20,030 nucleotides of DNA from JAJPXC01 sp964628905 (GCA_964628905.1 CAZVNS010000030.1:1-20030), one strand, 5' to 3'. Positions 1 to 7,261 are shown, counted from the stretch's first letter. Numbers and translations are program-made. Notes: generated by a model from the letters alone, not told the origin.

Positions 1-3
1 TTA

Positions 4-20
4 CCCCCCCCCAAAAAAAA
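4..20. repeat. C9-A8 homopolymer tract
   Basis: Nine cytosines are followed directly by eight adenines, 15 bases upstream of the -33 box of the first promoter. Such tracts can slip during replication or be miscounted in assembly. It lies outside the promoter core and outside any open frame seen here, so no function is assigned. Confidence 0.5.
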
Positions 21-34
21 GTTACATATGACAT

Positions 35-65
35 TTTGGCAAATCAAAAATAAAGTTTAACTTTG
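35..65 (+). promoter_or_regulatory. Bacteroidetes-type promoter of the flippase-kdsB-M16 operon
   Basis: TTTG at 35-38, a 19-base spacer and TAACTTTG at 58-65 match the Bacteroidetes primary sigma consensus (TTTG at -33, TAnnTTTG at -7). Transcription would start near base 72. This excludes the two upstream TTG codons (63 and 69) as starts on this transcript and bears on the start of the first gene. Confidence 0.65.
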
Positions 66-104
66 CGTTTGAGGAATAGTCCTCAAACCGACATAACAGG
101 GTCA

Positions 105-1058
105 TTGGGTTCGGCCTTGGGTGTCGGGAAGCAAAAAATAGAACCTCCCTGTATATTCTTCGCTTGGCTCTGTATGGTGGGGCGCGACTTCGGTCTGACA
201 TGGCGCTTCCATGAGCTGACCGAGGGGAGGTTCACATGGCGGCAGGCTTTGAGGGTCGACATGCTGTGTGAGTTCACCTCGTGCGTTACCCCAACGGCGG
301 TTGGCGGAAGTGCGTTCAGCCTGATCTATCTCAACCGCGAAGGCATCCCCTTGGGCAGAGCTACGATGTTGATGATGACCACGTTGCTGCTCGACGAGGC
401 ATTCCTCGTGGTGGCGTGCCCAATCATAGTACTTCTGATGCCAATGAGCGAACTGTTTGGCTTCAGCCGCGGCGCTGATGCGTTCACAATAGGCTTGAAG
501 GCTGTGTTTTGGGTAGTGTATGGATTTTTGGTTATCTACACTCTGATATTGTTCTTGGGCATAATCGTCAATTCCAGGGCTGTGGCCAACTTCCTGCGCA
601 AGGTGTTCTCTTGGCGGTTGTTGCGCCGCTGGAGGCACTCGGTCGATGTGATTGCCGCAGATATGACAACCACCTCAGTACAGCTGCGCAACAAGGGATT
701 GCGCTGGTGGCTTCGGGCTTTTGGCGCCACGGCGGTGTCGTGGAGCTCGCGGTTTCTGATGGTCAACGCCTTGTTCCTGGGGTTTGTGCCCGCGGCCGAC
801 CAGATTGTGGTGTTTGGGCGTCAGTTTGTGATATGGGTTGCCCTGATGGCCGCGCCCACACCCGGAGGCTCTGGCGTGAGCGAGTGGCTCTTCACCGAAT
901 ACTATGGCGACATGATAGCCGCCGGAGCTGCAGGGCTTTCGATAGCCCTGGTGATAGCTCTCTTCTGGCGATTGCTCTCCTACTACATATATCTTATCAT
1001 CGGGGTGTGCCTGCTCCCCGGCTTCTTCTCACGCAAACGTAAACACAACAATGGATAA
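105..1058 (+). CDS. Flippase-like / lysylphosphatidylglycerol-synthase-type membrane protein, N-terminus uncertain
   Basis: Polytopic inner-membrane protein of the UPF0104/LPG_synthase_TM superfamily, whose members are thought to move lipids or lipid-linked intermediates across the membrane. Visible signs are the aromatic helix ending in GRDFGLTWRF, the conserved VTPTAVGGSAFSLIYLNREG segment, further hydrophobic helices to the C-terminus, and a basic tail (SRKRKHNN). The frame is open from 54, but the promoter predicts transcription from about 72, so TTG at 105 or 117, or ATG at 174, are the possible starts; I chose TTG 105. The residues before the first conserved helix are not hydrophobic, and the usual first membrane segment appears to be missing or replaced. 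It overlaps kdsB by 8 bases, which points to an envelope role. The family call is firm; the start is weak. Confidence 0.75.
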   Translation: MGSALGVGKQKIEPPCIFFAWLCMVGRDFGLTWRFHELTEGRFTWRQALRVDMLCEFTSCVTPTAVGGSAFSLIYLNREGIPLGRATMLMMTTLLLDEAFLVVACPIIVLLMPMSELFGFSRGADAFTIGLKAVFWVVYGFLVIYTLILFLGIIVNSRAVANFLRKVFSWRLLRRWRHSVDVIAADMTTTSVQLRNKGLRWWLRAFGATAVSWSSRFLMVNALFLGFVPAADQIVVFGRQFVIWVALMAAPTPGGSGVSEWLFTEYYGDMIAAGAAGLSIALVIALFWRLLSYYIYLIIGVCLLPGFFSRKRKHNNG

Positions 1059-1809
1059 ACTAACATTTGCGGGACTTATCCCCGCCCGCTACGCGTCCTC
1101 GCGCTTCCCCGGCAAACCGTTGGCCGACATCGGCGGTATGACAATGATTGAGCGCGTCTACCGTCAAGCCTCAAAGGCACTTGACACCGTGGCCGTAGCC
1201 ACCGACGATGAGCGCATAGCCCAGGCTGTCAAGGCCTTTGGGGGCAACGTGGTGATGACCTCCGACCAACATCGCTCCGGCACCGACCGCATCTGCGAGG
1301 CTTACCATAACTTAGGTCTTACGGCCGACGTGGTGATCAACATCCAGGGTGATGAGCCCTTCATCGACCCCCGGCAGATACGCTCACTGATGGAGTGCTT
1401 CGATGACCCTTCGACCGATATCGCCACGCTCGCCCGCGTCTACGACAAGAGCAAGGGCTTTGAAGGCCTGTTCGACCCCAATCTTGTGAAGTTGGTGCGT
1501 GACGATAACGGCAATGCGCTATATTTCAGCCGCTCTATCGTCCCGTATGTGCGCAGTTGGGAGTGGAAAGAGTGGCTCGACCACGCCACATTCCTGACAC
1601 ATGTGGGCATGTATGCCTATCGAGCCGATGTGCTTGAGCGCATCACTCGGTTGCCGCAGTCGTCGCTCGAGCTGGCTGAGTCGCTCGAACAGTTACGCTG
1701 GCTCCAGAATGGCTACCGTATTCGTGTGGCTATCACTGACGTACCAACAATCGGCATCGACACCCCCGAAGATCTTGAAAATGCACGCCAACTCGTCAGA
1801 AATGCTTGA
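1051..1809 (+). CDS. kdsB: 3-deoxy-manno-octulosonate cytidylyltransferase (CMP-Kdo synthetase)
   Basis: Cytosolic enzyme that activates Kdo with CTP to give CMP-Kdo for the lipopolysaccharide inner core. The 252-residue length is typical of the family. Seen motifs are the nucleotide-binding N-terminus IPARYASSRFPGKPL (residues 10-24), HRSGTDR (74-80), NIQGDEP (97-103, acidic metal site) and the C-terminal GIDTPEDL. The ATG at 1051 overlaps the stop of the flippase-like gene by 8 bases, and its own TGA overlaps the next start by 8 bases, so the three genes are translationally coupled in one operon. No truncation or frame problem is seen. Identification is near certain from the motifs. Confidence 0.97.
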   Translation: MDKLTFAGLIPARYASSRFPGKPLADIGGMTMIERVYRQASKALDTVAVATDDERIAQAVKAFGGNVVMTSDQHRSGTDRICEAYHNLGLTADVVINIQGDEPFIDPRQIRSLMECFDDPSTDIATLARVYDKSKGFEGLFDPNLVKLVRDDNGNALYFSRSIVPYVRSWEWKEWLDHATFLTHVGMYAYRADVLERITRLPQSSLELAESLEQLRWLQNGYRIRVAITDVPTIGIDTPEDLENARQLVRNA

Positions 1810-3085
1810 CCGCAATATTCCACCTCAAATATCAGACTTCGCGCAACTGAAGCTGCCTCCCATCAAGCGTCGTAAGCTCACAAATGGCGCCGAACTGGTA
1901 GTGATAGCCGATGGCACCCAGCCGGTGGCACAACTCACGATGAACTGGACCGGAGGTTTTGCCGAGGCTCCCAATGTGGCGGTGCCGCGGCTCGTGGCGG
2001 CAGGTCTGCGTGAGGGTTCGGCCACCGCCAGTGCAGATGAGTTGGAGGAACTCCTCGACTTCAATGGAGCGCAGTTGCGCACATCGGCTCAGGTTCACTA
2101 TATGAACGTGTCTGTGAGCGCCATGACTTCACGCTTGGAGGAGGTGCTTCCTACGGTGCTCGATGCCGTATATCACCCTACATTCCCCGACGACCGTATC
2201 GACCGTGTGCGGCAGCGCATTGTGGCAGTGCGAGCAGTTGAGCTTGAACGAGTTGAGACCCTCGCAGCCGAGGAGGTGTTGCGGCGACTGGCCGGCCCTG
2301 ACCACTATCTGAGCCACTTCTTGGAGCCTGATGAGGTGATGACGCTTGACACCGGCCGCATGCTCCAATGGCATGGACGTGTATTCAACCCAGTAACTAT
2401 GACAGCCTATCTGTCGGGCAATATCACCCCCGAGCTTGAGGATCGAGTGGTGCGGATTCTTGAGGCTGAGCTCCCACGTGTGGATGTGAAGCAAGCCAAT
2501 GTGTTAAAGCTCAACTCTACGCCCACCGGTGAACCCATCTTTGTCGAGAAACCCGGAGCGCAGCAATGCGCCGTCAACATATCCATCCCCACAATCGACC
2601 GCCGTCACCCCGACTACGCGCGACTCCGACTGGCCATCTACGCCTTGGGAGGATATTTTGGCAGCCGCTTGATGACCAACATCCGCGAAGAGCGGGGACT
2701 CACCTACGGCATCAATGCCCTGCTTTACGGCTACCGCGAGGGGGGCGTGCTCGAAATCACCGCCGCCACATCGCCTGGGTCGGTCGATGAGCTGATAAGC
2801 GAGACCATGGCCGAGCTGGCCCGCATCGTCACCTCACCCTTGGGCGGCGATGAGATGCAACGCGTGCGCCGCGGCTACTTCACGCGACTCGCCGCTACAC
2901 TCGATACACCCTTCGGAATATCCGACTTCGTGCAGTCGAGCCAACTCAATGACTCGCCCGAAAACTATTTTGACTTGCATGTCAACGCCGTACGCGACGC
3001 GACCCCACAGATGATAGCTCAGATGTTTGAGCGGCACATTGATCCGTCGCAAGCCATAATCGCCGTCGCGGGAGTGCGCGGCTGA
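1802..3085 (+). CDS. M16 (insulinase-like) peptidase family protein, non-catalytic type
   Basis: About 427 residues with the two-domain fold of M16B peptidases. The zinc motif HxxEH expected near residues 62-66 is replaced by residues within VPRLVAAGLREGS, so no zinc site can form. The C-terminal half keeps the glycine-rich loop ALGGYFGSRLMTNIREERGL and the Arg298/Tyr302 pair (RGLTYGI) that binds substrate in the non-catalytic partner of heterodimeric M16B enzymes. It is therefore likely a regulatory or substrate-binding subunit whose catalytic partner is not in this window. The frame opens earlier, inside kdsB, but the ATG at 1802 overlapping the kdsB stop by 8 bases gives a normal N-terminus (MLDRNIPPQ). 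No signal peptide is visible. Third gene of the operon. Confidence 0.87.
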   Translation: MLDRNIPPQISDFAQLKLPPIKRRKLTNGAELVVIADGTQPVAQLTMNWTGGFAEAPNVAVPRLVAAGLREGSATASADELEELLDFNGAQLRTSAQVHYMNVSVSAMTSRLEEVLPTVLDAVYHPTFPDDRIDRVRQRIVAVRAVELERVETLAAEEVLRRLAGPDHYLSHFLEPDEVMTLDTGRMLQWHGRVFNPVTMTAYLSGNITPELEDRVVRILEAELPRVDVKQANVLKLNSTPTGEPIFVEKPGAQQCAVNISIPTIDRRHPDYARLRLAIYALGGYFGSRLMTNIREERGLTYGINALLYGYREGGVLEITAATSPGSVDELISETMAELARIVTSPLGGDEMQRVRRGYFTRLAATLDTPFGISDFVQSSQLNDSPENYFDLHVNAVRDATPQMIAQMFERHIDPSQAIIAVAGVRG

Positions 3086-3115
3086 AAAAACTTTAGCAAA
3101 AAAATCGCAGAAATA

Positions 3116-3146
3116 TTGCGCGGGCCGAAAATAGTGCTTACCTTTG
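3116..3146 (+). promoter_or_regulatory. Promoter of tRNA-His
   Basis: TTG at 3116-3118, a 20-base spacer and TACCTTTG at 3139-3146 match the Bacteroidetes promoter consensus. The predicted start lies about 15 bases before the mature tRNA 5' end. Confidence 0.7.
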
Positions 3147-3167
3147 CACCGTTCAAAACTAACAGAT

Positions 3168-3242
3168 GGTGAATATAGTTCAGCTGGTTAGAATGTCGGA
3201 TTGTGGTTCCGAAGGTCGTGGGTTCGAACCCCACTATTCACC
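3168..3242 (+). tRNA. tRNA-His (anticodon GTG)
   Basis: Full cloverleaf read by eye: acceptor GTGAATA/TATTCAC, D arm with AGCTGGTTAGA, anticodon stem TCGGA/TCCGA around loop TTGTGGT (anticodon GTG), and T arm GTGGG-TTCGAAC-CCCAC. The base at 3168 is the extra G-1 characteristic of tRNA-His, facing discriminator C at 3242. The 3' CCA is not encoded and must be added afterwards. A promoter precedes it and a terminator follows, so it is a single-gene unit. Confidence 0.95.
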
Positions 3243-3256
3243 CTTGATTTGATACA

Positions 3257-3291
3257 GGTCGGCTGCCTCCAAGGTGGCCGACTGTCTTTTT
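3257..3291 (+). terminator. Rho-independent terminator after tRNA-His
   Basis: GTCGGCTGCC (3258-3267) pairs with GGTGGCCGAC (3273-3282) as a 10-bp stem with two G-T wobbles around a TCCAA loop. The stem is followed by TGTC and five T residues. It ends only 9 bases before the next gene's ATG. Confidence 0.8.
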
Positions 3292-3300
3292 CACACGGAT

Positions 3301-3774
3301 ATGGAATTGCCGCAATTAAACCTGCCACCGATCGAGCCGCAGATACGCCTCTGCGACGATGGGGTGACGCGCATCTACGACCGGTTGCGGCAGAAGTTTG
3401 TGGCACTGACCCCCGAGGAGTGGGTGCGTCAACATTTCACCGCCTACATGATAGAGCATTGCGGCTATCCCCGCGGACTTATGGCCAACGAGGTGGCTAT
3501 TAGATTGAACAACACTCTCAAGCGTTGCGACACAGTGGTTTACGACATGTCGCGCCGCCCGGTGGTAATAGTCGAGTATAAGGCTCCATACATAACTATC
3601 GACCAGCGCGTGTTTGACCAGATCGTGCGCTACAATATGGCGCTGCAGGCACGGATGGTGGTGGTGTCCAACGGCATCAGTCACTACTGTTGTGCCATCG
3701 ACTACAGCACGCACTCCTACAACTTCCTCCCCCAGCTTCCCACCTGGGAGAGCTTCAACTGCTGCGAGCAATAA
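3301..3774 (+). CDS. HsdR N-terminal-like (HSDR_N_2) small protein with a PD-(D/E)xK fold
   Basis: 157-residue stand-alone protein resembling the nuclease N-domain of type I restriction R subunits. Visible signs are RCDTVVYD with Asp77, VEYKA with Glu92 and Lys94 (the D...ExK core), and a following Gln107/Tyr111 pair (DQIVRY), typical of the type I R nuclease family. There is no helicase domain and no HsdM or HsdS nearby, so it is not a restriction system on its own. Proteins of this kind occur widely as single genes in Bacteroidetes; their job is unknown to me, although nucleic-acid cleavage is plausible because the catalytic residues are kept. ATG 3301 was chosen because the in-frame GTG at 3274 lies within the tRNA terminator hairpin. 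No separate promoter is visible. Confidence 0.83.
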   Translation: MELPQLNLPPIEPQIRLCDDGVTRIYDRLRQKFVALTPEEWVRQHFTAYMIEHCGYPRGLMANEVAIRLNNTLKRCDTVVYDMSRRPVVIVEYKAPYITIDQRVFDQIVRYNMALQARMVVVSNGISHYCCAIDYSTHSYNFLPQLPTWESFNCCEQ

Positions 3775-3810
3775 TCAGCACCACAATCCGTTATTAGAGT
3801 ATAGTACTTA

Positions 3811-4380
3811 ATGACCAAAACCTTAATGATGAAAAAATCAGTAGCTTTACTTTCCGTATTGCTGATTGCTCTGTGCACAGTTTTCACCTCTTGCTCCGAC
3901 GATGATGACCCCATGCCCCAGTATGAGACAGTGAGGATCGAGGGTGAGGTATCGCGAGTGGCCGTTCCGCTGAACAATACCGAGGGCATACTCTCCAACC
4001 CCAATATGGGCGTCGAGGCCTGGATGTGCAACAACGCCGACCAGCTGGAGCAGACCCTGTCGAAGGAGTATCTCGACCGCTACCCTGAGGTGCTCGATGT
4101 CGACTTCTCTAAATATACAGTGGTGTTCTACCGCTCGCTTGTGCTCAACTACAGCCAGCTCGACAAGGTGGACTACTACTTCGAGCGCTGCATAGCCAAG
4201 AGCGATGAGTCGGGCTACGGCACCTACCGTGTCAACTCGACGCTCGTCTACGACAACAACAACGATTGGACTGTCGACGACGGCGACTGTTACATAATGC
4301 AGATCGCATTCACTGTGCCACGCATCCAGATTGCATCACCGGTCACTGTAGTTGAGAACGTCCAGACCCTCTCTCACTGA
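3811..4380 (+). CDS. Predicted surface-exposed lipoprotein of unknown function
   Basis: 189 residues. A basic start (MMKKS) and hydrophobic stretch lead to lipobox FTSC with the lipidated cysteine near residue 28, followed at once by SDDDDP. An acidic run just after the cysteine is the lipoprotein export signal that sends Bacteroidetes lipoproteins to the outer face of the outer membrane. The mature part is rich in Asp and Tyr, ends in beta-strand-like segments (QIAFTVPRIQIASPVTVVE) and shows no domain I recognise. Translation may start at ATG 3811 or at the double ATG at 3826/3829; both keep the signal peptide. It lies 36 bases after the HsdR-like gene with no clear promoter between. Its last 38 bases overlap the convergent gene on the other strand. 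Confidence 0.8.
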   Translation: MTKTLMMKKSVALLSVLLIALCTVFTSCSDDDDPMPQYETVRIEGEVSRVAVPLNNTEGILSNPNMGVEAWMCNNADQLEQTLSKEYLDRYPEVLDVDFSKYTVVFYRSLVLNYSQLDKVDYYFERCIAKSDESGYGTYRVNSTLVYDNNNDWTVDDGDCYIMQIAFTVPRIQIASPVTVVENVQTLSH

Positions 4381-4747
4381 CCCTCGCCACTGCCATCTCG
4401 TAGACGCTGAGCGAAGTGAGCAGGCATACACCCGCCATCACTACCCAGGTCAGTACCGTATAGTCTACTGAGAAGTTGATATATGACAGTCGTGGCAGTG
4501 TGATCTCAAACGATGCTATCCATCCCCTCAGATAAGGGAAGATCATGGTAAGAACCACGCCCATGGCGAAGCCGCTTGCCGCAGCCAATACCACAGCCAC
4601 ACGATTACGCCGCTTCAGAGCGGCGTTTTGTGTGCGCACCTGCTCGGCTATAGCCAGATGTCGGTCTAATCGCCTGAGGAACTGCTCAGAGTCAGATACC
4701 TCGGGGGAGAAGTCGCTGAAAAGCTGTTTAATTTTATCGTCATCCAT
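4343..4747 (-). CDS. Two-helix membrane protein of a sigma-factor operon, possible anti-sigma factor
   Basis: 134 residues: an N-terminal cytosolic region of about 45 residues rich in charged residues (MDDDKIKQLFSDFSPEV), a first membrane segment (about 49-70, VVLAAASGFAMGVVLTMIF) and a second near residues 98-120 (LTWVVMAGVCLLTSLSVY), then a short basic tail. The start overlaps the end of the ECF sigma gene by 8 bases, so the two are coupled. Position and topology fit a membrane partner or anti-sigma of that sigma factor. No zinc-binding anti-sigma motif is present, so this role is inference from context. Its 3' end overlaps the lipoprotein gene on the opposite strand by 38 bases. Confidence 0.78.
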   Translation of the reverse strand: MDDDKIKQLFSDFSPEVSDSEQFLRRLDRHLAIAEQVRTQNAALKRRNRVAVVLAAASGFAMGVVLTMIFPYLRGWIASFEITLPRLSYINFSVDYTVLTWVVMAGVCLLTSLSVYEMAVARVSERGSGRSQLQ

Positions 4748-5216
4748 GGATTAATTTGTTTAGATGTTTGCGCCCGCGCGACAGATGCTGCTTCACGGCA
4801 TCCACCGACAGATGCTCCAATTCGGCGATCTCTTTGATGGAGTACCCCTCCATGTAGTAGAGCAGCACCGATGTGCGCTCCTTGTCGGGAAGGCGGCTTA
4901 GTGCTTGATATAGAGCTTGGTATTTGAAACCGCCATCGGCAGTGTCGTACGATGGTGTAAGCTTAGCCTCCTCATAGTCGGCAAAGTCGACGGCTGAGCG
5001 CCGATGGTTGAGGAATGTGTTGTAGGCGATGCGATAGATCCAGGGGCGAAATTTTGAGGCATCGCCCAGGGCATCGAGCGAAAGGTAGGCCTTGATATAT
5101 GCCTCCTGGGCCAGGTCGTCGGCGAGAGCGGAGTCACCGCAGCTGAGGGCCACGAGGAAACGCCTTAGCGCTCCCTGTGTGCCCTCAACCTCAGTTATGA
5201 ACTGCTCGCGAGTCAT
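4740..5216 (-). CDS. ECF-type RNA polymerase sigma factor
   Basis: 158 residues with both domains of a group 4 sigma factor. Region 2 reads LAQEAYIKAYLSLDAL followed by FRPWIYRIAYNTFLNHRRS, the -10 recognition and core-binding helices. Region 4 reads LPDKERTSVLLYYMEGYSIKEI then LSVDAVKQHLSRGRKHL, the helix-turn-helix for the -35 element. It directs RNA polymerase to its own set of promoters, probably in response to an envelope signal through the adjacent membrane proteins. The stop of the DUF6249 gene lies 4 bases upstream and the next gene overlaps it by 8 bases, so all three form one operon. Start ATG at 5216 gives the usual N-terminus. The regulon cannot be told from the sequence. Confidence 0.92.
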   Translation of the reverse strand: MTREQFITEVEGTQGALRRFLVALSCGDSALADDLAQEAYIKAYLSLDALGDASKFRPWIYRIAYNTFLNHRRSAVDFADYEEAKLTPSYDTADGGFKYQALYQALSRLPDKERTSVLLYYMEGYSIKEIAELEHLSVDAVKQHLSRGRKHLNKLIHG

Positions 5217-5220
5217 AGGT

Positions 5221-5643
5221 CTACTTGTCGTATGATGTTTCTGATTGCTTGCGACTTACCTGGTATGTGATCAAATAGCTGACTCCGATGGCCATCGCGA
5301 TGCCTCCGAAGATCATCGGTATTGACACTGATTCAGACCCAAATTCTGCCCCCGCTATCCATGACACCACGCCGATAATCAATAGCACTAAGCCGATAAG
5401 CGAATACATCAGCCCGCGTTGAAGGCGAGCGCGCAGGATTTCGGCCTCGGATTTCTGCGGAGCCTTGAGCGACTCCACCAATTGCTCGGTGTCGACTTCC
5501 TTGTTGGCCTCAATGGCCTTGATCATCACATCGGCACGCTTGTCGATCGCATGGGCCCGTGCCCACGACGCGATCCACACTATCGCTACCGGGAGCACTA
5601 CGCAGATTGCTATAGAGATTATAGCGCCAATTATATCATCCAT
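5221..5643 (-). CDS. DUF6249-type membrane protein
   Basis: 140 residues: an N-terminal membrane segment (about 5-25, IGAIISIAICVVLPVAIVWI), a charged cytosolic stretch of about 50 residues with likely helix (ADVMIKAIEANKEVDTEQLV, EILRARLQRG), then two closely spaced membrane segments (LMYSLIGLVLLIIGVVSWI; IPMIFGGIAMAIGVSYLI). The pattern resembles DUF6249 proteins, which accompany ECF sigma genes in Bacteroidetes. Here it is the first gene of the operon. Its start codon is preceded at once by a 9-base tandem repeat, so the repeat forms its 5' untranslated region. No clear promoter was found upstream. Function unknown; a signalling or sensor role is inferred from context only. Confidence 0.78.
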   Translation of the reverse strand: MDDIIGAIISIAICVVLPVAIVWIASWARAHAIDKRADVMIKAIEANKEVDTEQLVESLKAPQKSEAEILRARLQRGLMYSLIGLVLLIIGVVSWIAGAEFGSESVSIPMIFGGIAMAIGVSYLITYQVSRKQSETSYDK

Positions 5644-5700
5644 AAGTTTTAAGAGTTTTAAGAGTTTTAAGAGTTTTAAGATTTTAAGATTTAGAGTTTT
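5644..5700 (-). repeat. 9-base tandem repeat, locus A (unit CTTAAAACT)
   Basis: On the minus strand about six copies of CTTAAAACT, the outer ones imperfect, run directly into the ATG of the DUF6249 gene. Three central copies are exact. The same CTTAAA core and 9-base period recur at 10261-10331 and 12566-12610. Confidence 0.85.
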
Positions 5701-5816
5701 TGAGGCGTCTCATTTATATGACACATCAACACTCCAAAAGGTGACATCATTACTCGCATCAAATATCAAATAAGTTGAATATATATTGGTCGCATAAGCA
5801 AGCCCACCGGTGTTAA

Positions 5817-5856
5817 TGAAAAAACGAGGCAGACACCCTTAGCGGGTTCTGCCTCG
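5817..5856 (-). terminator. Rho-independent terminator of the MFS-transporter operon
   Basis: CGAGGCAGA (5825-5833) pairs with TCTGCCTCG (5848-5856). The inner arms ACCC and GGGT extend the stem after a one-base bulge, around a five-base loop. On the minus strand it is followed by a run of six T (complement of 5819-5824). It stands just past the stop of the MFS gene and ends that long minus-strand transcript. Confidence 0.9.
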
Positions 5857-5879
5857 ACGTAATAAATAATGTGTCGGGA

Positions 5880-7217
5880 TTAGAGTTTGAGGGCGTCGGG
5901 GGTGGTGTCGTCAACGGGGATGTTGCGGTTGACGTTCTTAGAGCCGAGCAGGCCGTAGTAGAGCAGGTAGAAGAGCATGTCGGCTACGAGCCAGTAGGAG
6001 TTCATGTAGCCGATCACGCCTGAGAGCTGCTCCTGGATCCAGGGCATCACGCCACCACCTACTACCATCATCATGAAGATGCCGGAGGCTTTGGCGGTGT
6101 ATTTGCCCAGACCCTCGACGGCGAGGTTGAAGATGCCGCCCCACATCACTGAGGTGCAGAGTCCGCAAAGCACGAGAAGCAGTGCGCTCAAGGGGATGGT
6201 GGCTGAGGTGAGGCCATCAACTACACTGTAGCCGAAGAAGTTGACGCGGGTGGTAGAGGGGATGTAGATGGCGAAGAGCACGAGCAGTAGGGCTACGGAG
6301 GCTACGGTGATGAGCTGTGTGCGGCTCGAAACCCACTTTGAGATGACGCTCGAGGCAAGACGGCCGACGAGCATAAGCAGCCAGTAGACGGCGGCTACGG
6401 AGCCGGCGACTGCCGAGGCGTTCTGGGTGATACCCGACACTGATGAGTCGGAGAGGTAGAAGATAAGTGTGGCGGGGATGCCGACCTCGGTGCCTACATA
6501 GAAGAAGATGCCGAGCACGCCAAGCTTGAAGTGGCGGAAGCTCCAGGGGGAGTATGTGTCCTTCTTCTTGGATGCCTTGTCGCCCTTCTTGGCGAGGTGA
6601 GGTTCGGGGATATGTACGGCGGCCACTACGATCAGGGCGAAGACGAATACGCCCATAGCGATCCAAAGCAGGGGTTGTACCTGTACCATGCTGGTGCCCT
6701 TGGTCACTTCGCCGATGAGCATACCCACCAGGAAGGGGGTGAGTGTACCGGCGAGTGAGTTGAGCGAGCCACCCATCTGGATGAGCTGGTTGCCGCGGTT
6801 GCCACCGCCGCCGAGCATGTTGAGCATGGGGTTGACCACGGTGTTGAGCATGCAGACGCAGAAGCCGCAGACGAAGGCACCGCAGAGGTAGATGATAAGG
6901 TTGGCCAGCGAGACTTCGCCGCCGCCGATCACGCTCGACAGGTATTGGAGGGCGAGGCCCACGATGCCAATCACGATGGCGTAGATGGCAGTCTTCTTAT
7001 AGCCGATGCGCATCAGCATGTAGCCGGCGGGGATACCCATAAAAAGGTAGGCCAGGAAGTTCATCATGTTGCCTAACATGCCTGACCATTCATAGGAGTT
7101 TTTCCAGATTGTGCCCAACGGCGCTGCCAGGTTGGTCACAAACGAGATCATTGCGAAGAGGAAGAACATAGCTATGATGGCTATGACGTTGCCCTTCTGT
7201 TGTTGATTTGTGCTCAT
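5880..7217 (-). CDS. MFS transporter, FucP/GlcP (sugar:H+ symporter)-like
   Basis: 445 residues with about twelve membrane segments. The N-terminal half carries MFFLFAMISFVTNLAAPLG, the loop AGYMLMRIGYKKTA (the MFS motif A position between helices 2 and 3), and NPMLNMLGGGGNRGNQLIQ then GGSLNSLAGTLTPFLVG, which resembles the NP...FNSLG..IGP signature of the fucose/glucose-galactose permease group. A long basic cytosolic loop (HLAKKGDKASKKKDTYS) separates the halves. Likely substrate is a sugar or sugar derivative taken up with protons; the exact substrate cannot be read. It is the last gene of the minus-strand run, 44 bases after yggS, and is followed by a strong terminator. No own promoter is seen in the 44-base gap. 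Confidence 0.88.
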   Translation of the reverse strand: MSTNQQQKGNVIAIIAMFFLFAMISFVTNLAAPLGTIWKNSYEWSGMLGNMMNFLAYLFMGIPAGYMLMRIGYKKTAIYAIVIGIVGLALQYLSSVIGGGEVSLANLIIYLCGAFVCGFCVCMLNTVVNPMLNMLGGGGNRGNQLIQMGGSLNSLAGTLTPFLVGMLIGEVTKGTSMVQVQPLLWIAMGVFVFALIVVAAVHIPEPHLAKKGDKASKKKDTYSPWSFRHFKLGVLGIFFYVGTEVGIPATLIFYLSDSSVSGITQNASAVAGSVAAVYWLLMLVGRLASSVISKWVSSRTQLITVASVALLLVLFAIYIPSTTRVNFFGYSVVDGLTSATIPLSALLLVLCGLCTSVMWGGIFNLAVEGLGKYTAKASGIFMMMVVGGGVMPWIQEQLSGVIGYMNSYWLVADMLFYLLYYGLLGSKNVNRNIPVDDTTPDALKL

Positions 7218-7261
7218 AAGTTTGTTTTGGTTATTTAAGTGTTGATTGGTTTAAGGTGTGA

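Noticed and set aside
1601..1801. Longer M16 protein starting inside kdsB
   Set aside because: The extra residues are kdsB read in another frame, and ATG 1802 gives the usual start.
3223..3242. Attachment site at the tRNA-His 3' end
   Set aside because: No second copy of the tRNA 3' sequence was found in the window, and no integrase gene is present.
3301..3774. Type I restriction system
   Set aside because: Only the nuclease-like N-domain is present; no helicase part, methylase or specificity gene is in the window.
5644..5700. CRISPR array
   Set aside because: Units are 9 bases long, contiguous and without spacers; no cas gene is nearby.
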